DNA from: Pleodorina starrii
Lineage: Eukaryota > Chlorophyta > Chlorophyceae > Chlamydomonadales > Volvocaceae
NCBI GenBank assembly: GCA_030267565.1
Contig: BRXU01000002.1
Span: forward strand, 4,153,501 to 4,217,500
Direction of reading: 5' to 3'
Length of the DNA: 64,000 nucleotides
In this document: piece by piece, positions 1 through 10,549 of the stretch
How positions within the stretch are numbered: position 1 is the first letter of the stretch
Layout of the letters: each line of letters starts with the position of its first letter
Notes under the pieces: model-generated
Told to the model about the DNA's origin: nothing
The model's database searches: none
The model's input: only the letters and a program-made list of their open reading frames with translations
Program-made: the position numbers and the translations under genes

Positions 1-3000
1 TTATGGGTGGCGTGTCTGGCGTCCGTCAATAAGCACCATGAATCCATGATGCTGCGTAGTCAGGCCAACAACCAACCGCCATCCCCGACCTATCCTGCTA
101 ACCCACCTGTACTGCACCGGCGCCAGGCCCTCGGGGAAGCTGGGCCGCATGCCGGCCTGCACCGCCGGCGGGATTTCGGCCTGCTCCATGTGTATGTACG
201 GCCGATGACCCCGACCTGTCGTACATTCAACGGGCCGACGCAGGTGAAGACACCGGGGGTGGTGTGCCGAACTCGGATCGGCGGGGAGGAGGGTCAAAAT
301 CATCGCAACGCCTGTGCATCCTCCACGACCCCCTCCCCCCGCCCCTCCAATCCCTCCCTCCCCCTTCCCCCCAGCTCATCACCACCCCCCTACATATGTA
401 CAGCATGCGCACACGCGGACCACGCTTTCGGTTGCAACCGACTGTATGTCTGTGTGTGTATGTGTGTGAAGTTGCCGCCCCCGACTGCCAAGGCCTGCCC
501 AGGCGCCGCAACGAAGGATTCTAACCAGGGGAACGCAACGCATTTGCCGTTTCCCAGCCCGCCAGCTAGCAGCCCTGAAGCCCCCCGTGCGTCTGCTGCC
601 CTCACGCCCGCCCGCACGCCCGCGCTCACTCACTCACCCGCCACCATCTCCCACATAATGATTCCGACTGAGAAGAGGTCGACTGAGGAGTCGATACGGC
701 CGCCTGAGAGGAAGCGATGGAGAGAGGGAGGGAGGGAGAGAGTTTGTGGTTTGTCGCCGTAACTTGGATCCCCCCCAAAAAAGGGATGGGGAGCGAGGGG
801 GGTGGAGCAGTGGACAGTGCAAAGCGATAAGCCGACAAACGGAGGCAAAGAGCGAGGGGGGAGGGGAGGAGGAGGACGAGGGGGAAGAGGCAGCGGGCGG
901 GAAAGGGGAGTGGAGCAAGGGAGTGTGTCCAGGTGTGTGTTAAGGGGGGTAGGCGGCGGGTGATGCCTCGCGGATAAAGTGTGCTCTGGGCCCTGGGCCC
1001 TTTCCTTTTGAGCCGTGGCGGAAGGAAATGTGGCATCAAGGCCCGCGACCAACGAAGGTGGACATTTACACCTTCCGACCCGACTCCCTCTCACCCACTC
1101 ACTCATCTCTCACTCACTCACCCGCCTGCATTGCCTCGGGAGCCATGTGGGTCACCTGCAGAAGTGTATGAACGCATGCATGAATGCATGAACGCATGAA
1201 TGCATGCATGCATGGGGGCACAAGGTCGGTGTACAGCTCCTGGGTGAACCGACTGGTCGGTGTATCGTACATCGCGCGGTACAAGGTCGGTGTACAGCGC
1301 GCGGTACCTCAGCAGGTGCAGATGGTGTACGGAAAGGTAAGTACGGCAACTCAACACAACCACACGCGCCAGCCAGGAAAACACTGCAGCCTGCGTACAA
1401 GTCTACTATCTGTCTGGCTGCAATGTTTTTGTTTGCGTTGCGTTGCCGGCATTGTTGCGGGGTGCCCTTTGCTTCTCGGATCGTCAGTTGGGCCTCCACC
1501 GTACCCTTCCTTTTCCTTTCCTTTCCTTTCCTTTCCTCGCCTGTGCGCCTGCTGGGCACGGCAGGCCTACGGATGGCCTTGCGACTCCCAAACAAACACT
1601 CAGCTCCCGACCCACCGTGCCGCACGCCTGCTCTTGCACCGCGAAGAACTCGGGCAGGCCCAGACCACCGCCCTCCGCTGCCGACCGCTGCGCGCGGCGG
1701 AAAAGGAGCAAGGAGCAATTTTGATCAAGCGGCGCGTAATGATTGAAAATTGCGCGGCGGACATGCATGCCGGAATAAAGACCAAGCGGACATAAATGCA
1801 AGCAAGGAAAGACCAAGCAAGCGCTTGATGATTTTGAATAAAGTTGCGGCTTTGTTTTCATCTCCGCCGCCGGCGGGCAGCGGCGGGCGGCGGCGTTGGA
1901 ACCGACATCACACGGCCCGGACGCACGGCCTGGAAAGCACGATATAGTCGTACATGTATGTTGTACCTGTTGGTCGAGCACCAGCGCAAAGCCAAAGTCC
2001 GCCAGCTTGCAGTTCCAGCCGCGGGGGTCTCCCGGGTTCGACTTGAGAAGGATGTTGGCGGGCTTGACGTCTGAGGGGGCAAACCGGGAGCAGCGACAGC
2101 AGCAGCAGCATATATGCAGCAGTTGCAGCAGCGCCGGAAAGCTAAAACACGCGACACACAGAACACGAGATAGAAACCGATCGCAGTTTACTTACTCGCC
2201 AAACAACACAACGCAAAGCACACGTGCACCCATTTACAGCCCGCTGGCCTGCTGCCTCGCTCCGCCCCAACCTTCCGAGGGTCAGGAGCGCACTGACAAC
2301 AAGAACAGCAACAGCAAGGCAGCAACGCACGGCTGCACAGCAGACGATCAAACCCTGGAGATACACCCGCCGGCAGCGTTTCCCCCACCCGCCCAGCAGC
2401 GCTCACCCCACCCACCCAACCCTCCTCCCCACCCCCACCCCCACCCCCACCTCGGTGCACCAGCCGCCTGGAGTGCAGGTGCCGCAGCGCCAGAGCTATC
2501 TCCAAAAGGGTCAGGTACACGCCCTGTGGATGGATGGATGGATGGATGGATGGATGGATGGATGGATGGATGGATGGATGGATGGATGGATGGATGGATG
2601 GATGGATGGATGGATGGATGGATGGATGGATGGATGGATGGATGGATGGATGGATGGATGGATGGATGGATGGGTGGATGGGTGGATGGATGGATGGACC
2701 AAATAAACACGCCAAACACATACAATCGCCCAACACACACCAATACATTCCTCCCAAGCAAAAGCCACATCAACTGTTCGTTGCGCTGCGTAATGTTCTT
2801 TGCTCTCCCGGTAAACTAACCAGGCGGGCCACACCACCAGAGCGAGCGAACGAGCGAGCAACAGGCACGGCCAACGGCCGCCAGGGTATGCGCATCCATC
2901 CATCCATCCATCCATCCATGCATTCGGGTTACAACGGCAGCAAAGGCTGCTTGGGATTCGCTTTGGCGCCCAGCTGCGCACTACAAGCCCCTCGGCTGCA

Positions 3001-6000
3001 GGACACACGGGGTGTCGCGCGCGCGCTGGAGACTACTGCCGTTAGTTACTTCACACACACCACACACACGCTCATCATTCCGACTAACTGCATCCATGCC
3101 AACCTTGAAATCCAGCTGTTGTTGATGCTGTTGCTGCTGCTGTTGATGCTGCTGCTGCTGCTGCTGGTGGTGGGGGTGGGGGTGTGAGGTGCGCTGCGTG
3201 CAGCGCGGGAAGGTCCGGTTGGCGAGAACCGCCTCCAGGGAGCCGCAGTCCGCAAGCTCCATACACACCGCCACGCAGGGCGGGCACTCGTCTGCCGGGG
3301 ACGTGGTGCGGGATGGCACGCAGACACACGGGGAGGGCAACCGTCTGCACTGCGCTTTGTCTGCCAGACATTCGTGTGCCCCGAGGTGGAAAAGGAGCCG
3401 CAGCGGTACGCACGCGTGTATCCATTGCGATGGGGCGGGCAGCGAGGAGGGAGCGAGAAGGGGGGGCCAGGGAGGGCGAGGAGGCGCCAACAGAGATGAT
3501 GACAGAATGAATGGATGACGGCCTCCTTCCCCCCACGCTCGGTCACTCACCCGGGTCCTCCGTGTTTTGAGCTTCGCCACGGCGGCGGTACTGCAGCGTG
3601 TACGACACTTCACCGTGGTCGTCAGTCATGCGGCTCAGGGCGACATTGCTGTACACGGCGTACACCTGCGGGGGGTCATTGCGGGCGTGGCGGTGGTGGT
3701 GGTGTGTGTGGCGGTGGCGGCAGTGACGGTGAATGCAAACACAGAGGGGTGTGTGTGTGTGTGTGTCTGTGAGGAGTGGACCGACTCACCCTCCCGGGGA
3801 TCATTGGACCCCGCTGCGGTCCTCCTTCACAACCTGCCCCTGGGGGCTGTGGGCCCCACCCAGCATCCACACCTGACCAGCGGGCTGCACCCCCGCAATC
3901 CCCCAACACACACACCAAACAAACGCTCCGCAGTCCGCACCCATGCATCCCGCTGACCATCAAGGCCATGCCTCCTTGGCCTGCGGAATGTATCGTCCCC
4001 CCCGCCCAGTTGCCCCACAGCCCTCCCCGGCAGCCACATCCGGGCTGCGCTGCCCCAGCCAGCAGCCACCGACCTGCACAATGTTGATGTGGCTGACGCT
4101 CCGAAGCACCGCCAGCTCTGTGGCGCTGCGGAGCAGCGTCCGCCGAGCCTCCACCCGCCGCCTCTCTAGCCGCCGCTGCTGCGGCTGCTGCTGCGGCGGC
4201 GGCGGCACCGCTGCTCCTGCCACCGTCTCTGCAGCGACCGCTGCCGTGGCCGTACCAGCGGCGCCGCCGCCGCTGGTGACGATGCCGCCGGGGCCGCTGC
4301 TGGCCGTGGCCTTGCAGCGCCTCCCGCCGCTGCCGCTGCCGCTGCCGCGGGTGGCGGTGGTGGCGGCGGTGGTGGCGGCGGCGCCTCCCTCGGAGAAGGC
4401 CCCCGGCGGCAGCTCCATGAGCTTGACCGCCACGGGTACGGTGGCTAGCTTGCCCATCAGTACGACACCCGAGGCGCCGTTGCCCACCATCATTGTGAGA
4501 ACCAGCTCGTCCAGATCGTCAGGGAGGGCCCGCAAGCTGGGCCTGGGGGGTGGGGCGGATGTGGCGGTGTGTACAGGGCGCAGAGCAGAGCGGGGCCCGG
4601 GCCCCAGCAGGGGTGCCCTCCCACCAGCAGGGGTGCCCTCCCACCAGCAGGGGTGCCCTCCCACCAGCAGGGGTGCCCTCCCACCAGCAGGGGTGCCCTC
4701 CCACCAGCAGGGGTGCCCTCCCACCAGCAGGGGTGCCCTCCCACCAGCAGGGGTGCCCTCCCACCAGCATCCGATCAATCGGTGCAGTGCCCTCAACCCG
4801 CCCCCCGCACTGCACTGCAGTGCAGTGCAGTGTGCTGCGATGCGGTGCATGCTGGGGCAGCAGCAGCAACAGGTGCAGCCCCAGCCAGAGCAGCCCTAGC
4901 GACAGGGACCGCGCCAGCGGGCCATCACCGACTTCTTCGCCCGGGAGGGAGGGGCAACACAGCAGGAGGGACCCGCGCTGAACGCCCCCGCGGGTGAATC
5001 ACCGACGCAGGAAGCAGGGGCCGGAGAGGTGGCGGCGGGGGAAGCGGCGGCGGCAGCAGTAGGGGCAGCAGCGGCAGCAGCGCGGGGTGCAGCCGAAGCC
5101 TCGCCGCTGGACCGGGCGCGCGCCCGCGCGGTGACGGACTTCTGGGCGCGCTTGCGCTCGTTCGCGGCGCTGGAGACCCCCCGGCACGGCTGGGACAGAG
5201 TGGGGCCGCAGCACCCCATCCTAGCGGTCGTTGAGGAGCGAATGCGGTGTGCAGCCCCGGTGGAGATCACGGCCTAAGCAGCTGTGCTAGTGACGGGGCA
5301 GGGGCGTTGGTTGGAGGGGAGGAGGGAGCGGGCGGTGGGGGGGAGGAGGGTGGGGGGGGATTGGAGGGCTGGGGGGGAAGCCTGGAGAGGGCGAGTGGAG
5401 CGAGGAGAGCAGGAAGGGCGGTGGGCAAGGGGAGGGCTGGGCGTGCGGGCAAGGGTTTCCTGGCCGAGGGTCTCGTGGGCTAGCAGGGAGGGGAAGGAGC
5501 AGGCCTGTGTGCTTTGTCTGGTGTGAGTGTGGGTGTGTACCCTCTTCCCGGGAGACGGGGCCCGTCGAGGAGTAAGGGGCGGTTTTGTGCTGCCTGGCGG
5601 CTGAGGAGTGCGGCGCGGGAGGCCTGCAGTTTTGGCGCTTTAGGGAGAGGGAGAGGTGGAGAGGGAGGGGTTGCAGAGGGAGGGTAGGTGGTGCTGGGCT
5701 CCGCAGGCGGCCAGGGACGGAGGGGCAGGTTTTCTCTGCGTGGTAGGCGAGGGCAGGCAGCGCCTATGAGCCGTGCCCCGTAGTGGGTTTTCCAGGGGGG
5801 CGCCGCGCCGGCTTGTCACCCCCCCCCCCCGCGGCCGTGGGTGTTTGTTTTGCCCCGCGCTGGGCAGTGTCGGGGAACCTGTAGCCCCCAGGAGGAGGCC
5901 GCCTGGCGGGCCAACGTGCGGTTGGGTGCTTTAGTGAGCGGTTCCTGCAGCAGCACCTTGGTTGTCGTGTTCGTTGTGGCAGTTGGGCTCCTTGCTGTGC

Positions 6001-6502
6001 TGGCTTTCGTGGGGGCCCTTGGTGAGGGGACTCAGCCCCTCGTTCTCGTGAGGGACCTTGTCTGGGGGCCTAGGTGGGCTTTCCCTTGCCTCGTTTTTTT
6101 TCTGGGCTGCGGTGGTGCCGCCCCGTTGTCGTGGGCCCCTGCCCCAGGGGTAGAGGGCGTTCAGAGGCACTCTTTGCGTAGAGCTCTAGAGCCCCGTGAG
6201 CGCGCGAGGAGGCTGGCCAGGTGGGGGGTGGTAGCTAGTCTTGGTAGGCGTTTTTGGTTGAGGTGTGTGACGCCTCTCGCGTGGCTCCCGCTAAGCGCGG
6301 CCCGCAGTCGTCTGCGCCGCTGAGTTGGTTGGCCAGGGGCCGTGGTGGGTGCCCCTGGCTGACGCGAGTGAGGGAGTGAGGCGCGCGCGGCGGAACAGAC
6401 GGACGTAGCCGCGCGCCCGCCCCTGCGCTGTGTCTCGGCCCGGTCAGGGCCCCCGGTGCTCGTCCTGTCTCAGGGCGAGTCGCCCACAGTGTAACACCCG
6501 TT

Positions 6503-6555
<53 letters not shown>

Positions 6556-9500
6556 ACAACAACAACAACAACATATCACACACACCCCGTCCGCGTAGAT
6601 TGCAATCCTATCGTAGTTCGTTGCCTGCGCCGCGGTCACTGGCCCCCTACCTCATGTCGAATGACGCCACATCGTACAGGTCGTCCACCCCCGCCGGCAC
6701 CACGGTGCTCGTGTCCCTCAGAGTGCCCATGATGCTCTCCACCAGCAGCCCCAGCTGAGCCCTTGCGCTGCCCTGCTCATAGTCCGCCTGGCCGGATACG
6801 TGTTTTTTTTGGGGGGGGGGGTGCGGGTTCGAGGGTCCGGATTACCGGTAGGCAAAGAAAACGGCCCAAAAGGGGGCAGGCGGGTGGGGGGGGGGCGGTT
6901 GTACTGAACAAGCTATCGCAGGCGTGTGTGGGGGGGGGAGAGCATTGGTACATACAGCCCATGTGTGTGTGTGTGTTTGTGAGGGGCCCGGTCTTCTTAC
7001 TAGGTACGCAGCAGGCCCAATGCGGGTTGACGTCAGCGCTGTGAAACCCTAAAGCCCTTAAACCCCAAAGCCACAACGAACTGCCGTGACCCGGCCTGCG
7101 CCGCCAGAGCAGCACGCACAAAACCCATACCGTATGCCAGTGGTTCGCCCCACCGCCACCCCCACCGCCACCACGCCTGTGGCACTACCCCCCCACCCAC
7201 CCCCCCCCACACACACACCACCACCACCAACTGCCCCTCCCCCAAGCCGCCTGCCGCCCCGCCCGCCCACCCACCCACCCACCCACCCACCCACCCACCC
7301 ACCCACCCACAAACCCACCCACCCACCCACCCACCCACCCACCCACCCACCCACCCCACCTCCAGCAGAGTCAGCAGCGCCGCGTCCTGCGACACCATCT
7401 CCAGCACCCCTCCCTGCAGCGACGCATGCGCCGTCATCGGCCCCTCCCGCCGCAGGGCCACGTTGTTGCCCGTGCTGGTGCTGGCGGTGCCAAACCCGCT
7501 GGGGGAACCGCCGCCGCGGGAGAAGCCCTGCGTCGTGGCGTGCGCGCCGCTGGTGTTGGCCCCCCGGGAGCACGCGTCGCCTGAGCCCTGCTCCCAGAGG
7601 CTCAGCGGCCGGTTCCTGGAGGACAACTGGGTGCGCCCGGGGCTGGAGTCGCGGCCGACAGTGACGCGATGCACCACCTTGGGACTCCCGATGGCTATCC
7701 TGTCTGTGGGCGGTAACACCGATAAGGGAGGTACCGCAGAGCGGGGGGATAAGGGGAAAACAAGCGGGGATAAGGGGATGGCGCAGCGACGAGGGTGGGG
7801 ACAGGGACGGCGCTGGAGGCCGGACTCGGAACCCAGCAGCAGCAAAGAGGGACGCAGGCGTGTGTGGGGTTTGATTATTTGGTAGGACTCACACGTACCC
7901 GGTGCCAAACCCGTGAGATTCCGCCACGCCCCACAGGTCCCAAGGACTCCCACCACCACCACCATCCCCGCCCGCTCACCTTGGGCGCCCGACGCCACTG
8001 CCGCCGCTCCCCCCGCCGAGCGGTCCGAAGTCCACGCCGCTGCCGCCGCACCCAGCAGCCCGCCGCCGCCGCCGCCGGCGTTGCCGCTGCTCATGCCCAC
8101 CACCGCGGCCCGCACGCGCGCCAACTCCGTCAGCGATCCGCTCACACCCGGGCTCGACACCTCATCCTCGCACAGCTGTTGCAGCTGCAGCTGCGAGGGC
8201 TGGCGCGTGATCACGGCCGCGACCGCGGAGCTGTGCGGACCGCCCGCCAGCAGCAGACCGCCGCCGCCAGCAGCACCAACACCGCCAGCACCAGAACCGC
8301 CGCCGCCGCCGGCCAGGGAGCCCAGCAGGGTGGCTGTGGCGGCGGCGGCGAGGGCCGCTGCGGGGTCCGCGGGCAACTTGCAGCTGGGTACAATGACGTA
8401 GTTGCCGGGTACGCCCGCCGCCAGGGTTTCCAGCTCAGAGGCGCACTGCCCGTGGAGCTTGTGGCGCACCTGGGCCACCAGGACCTGTGGCAACGGGCGG
8501 TAAGGGCGGTCAAGGGTGGCGGTAAGGGCGGTCAAGGGTGGAGGTTATCCACGGGGGATGGGCAGGAGGTGGGAGGGGGCGGGGCAGCGGGCGGGGCGGG
8601 GCGGCTTTGGTTCGTGGTGGTGGAAGGCAGGGCAGCGAAAGGGTGCGCGGGTGTGGTTTGTTTTATGGGAGGAAAGGGGGCGGGGCAGGGCGGGGCAGGG
8701 CGGGGCGGGGCGGGGCGGGGCGGGGTGGGGAGGGACACCCTAAAACCCTAAAACAACCCGAAACCCTTAAAATGGATTCTCACCGCGTCCAGCAGGTCTG
8801 CACAGCTGTCCCGGATCGCGAGCAGCATGTGACGCGGCAGGCTGGCGGGGAAGGACACGTACAGGCCCAGCACCCCGCCCTCGTCCGTCGACACACCCAG
8901 CAGCGCAAGAGACCTGGCGGCGGTGGCGGCGGAGGCGGAGGCAGCGCCGCCGCTGGCGGGCAGCTGCGCCGCCGCCGCCGTCGCTGACAGGCCCAGCGTC
9001 GTGTAACGCCCGCGGGTACTGCTCGCCACCGACGAGAACCCCGTCCCCGCTGTGTCGTACAGTCCGGTCGCTGTATCCCTGCCGCCGCCGCCGCCGCCGC
9101 CGCCCGGCGACGCGCCGGGTGCGTTGAGCAGCAAATACACGTCCCTCGACGGCAGCCGAATGCCCTGAACGTACTGCAGGCAGTCCGTTACCACGTCGCC
9201 CACCAGCACCCCGCCGCCGCTGCCGCCGCCGCCGCCGCCGGCGGCGGCGCCGCTGTCCTCTGCGGCGGCGGCGATACCCTGCAGCAGCATCGCCTGCAGC
9301 AGCGTTTCCGACAGCCGGAAGGGTCTGGCGCGCAGCGCCGTCAGCGCGACGGTACCGCCGGGCCCGGAGAGCAGCTCGGGGCCCGCGCTCAGGCCGCCGC
9401 CGCCGCCGCCTCCGCCGGCGGGGCCCATGCCCGTGGCGGTCGACGGCCGGCCTCCCACCTGGGGGCTCCACAGCAGGCGGCTCGCCGCCTGGCCGTGGGC

Positions 9501-10517
9501 CATGCCGCGGGAGGCGCGGCCGCGGCTGCTGGCCGGCGGCGTGTCCGGCGGCGGTCCCGCCCCCAGATGACCCGTGGGTCGCGACAAGGCTAGGAAAGAC
9601 GGCGTCCGAGTGGCGGCCTTGGCCAGGTTCATCTCCGAGGAACTCCGCCGGATCATCAAGCCCTGAGGCGCGGCGCGGGCGCCGCTAGGGGCTGCGGCCG
9701 CCGCCGCCGCCGCCGCGGCGGCCGCTAGGGATGCTCGCTGTTGCGGGCCATTGGCCTCACGGCAGCTGCCGCGCCTGCGGGGGGAGGGACAGCAAGCGGC
9801 GCATTCAAGGTCATTCTGAAATGACACTGAATGTGTGCGGGGGACGAGGCATGTACGGCATGCCGTACCTCATCTTGGATCCAGTGACGTCCACCCTGGC
9901 GACGGCGCCGGCCGCATGCAGGCCGCAGTCCGCAGCGCAGCTCCCCGACATGGCGGTGCCGCCGCCGCCGCCCCCGCCGCCACCGTCGTACATGCTGTCG
10001 TCGCCGCCGCCGCCTGGGTCCCCACTCGCGGTGCCCAGCAGCGAAGCCGCCGCCAGAGCCACCGGTCCTTGCAGCGTCATCGCCGCGGCACTTCCGGGCC
10101 CGCCGCCGCCGCCGCCGCCGGCCCGCGCCGCCAGCGAGTCGTCCTCGAGCAGGAACGCCACCTGGGCGTCCGCCACCGGTACGACGGCGACGCGTACGAC
10201 AGCGTCCAGCAGGAACTGCCGCCGTACATGGGCCGCCAGCAGGCCACACAGCTCCACGACCAGAGCCCTGAGTGTCGTACTGTCCGCCAGCCGCCGCAGC
10301 GCCGCCGACAGGCCCGCCAGGTACCCGGCCGCGTCGGGAGCACCGGCCGCTATGAGGATGGAAGCGGACAGCCCTAGCTGCCGAAGCCCTGACTGGCTGT
10401 GCAGGAGCCCGTTGCTGACACTGGCGGTCGCGTCGGCGTCGGCGGCGTCGGCGTCGGCGGCGGCGGGGTTCACAGCCGCGGCAGCGGAGCTGCATGTCCC
10501 TGGGCCGCTCCCGCCGC

Positions 10518-10549
<32 letters not shown>

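Noticed and set aside
2534..3187. Long frames of repeated Met-Asp-Gly-Trp and, antisense, His-Pro-Ser-Ile
   Set aside because: They are translations of the GGAT microsatellite, which lies in an intron between two in-phase kinase exons.
3676..3969. An extra kinase exon around 3790-3840
   Set aside because: All three frames either stop or break phase, and exons 4542-4074 and 3665-3551 join directly at a conserved position (HINIVQ then VYAVYS).
4605..4769. CRISPR-like direct repeats
   Set aside because: The units are directly abutting with no spacers, and the sequence is nuclear algal DNA; it is a minisatellite.
4490..4981. Open frames on both strands across the 20-bp repeat
   Set aside because: A 20-bp unit rotates through all three frames and stays open by composition; there is no start context or conservation.
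7899..7979. A 33-bp intron at 7947-7979 in the kinase gene
   Set aside because: Too short to splice; the frame reads straight through it to the donor at 7898.
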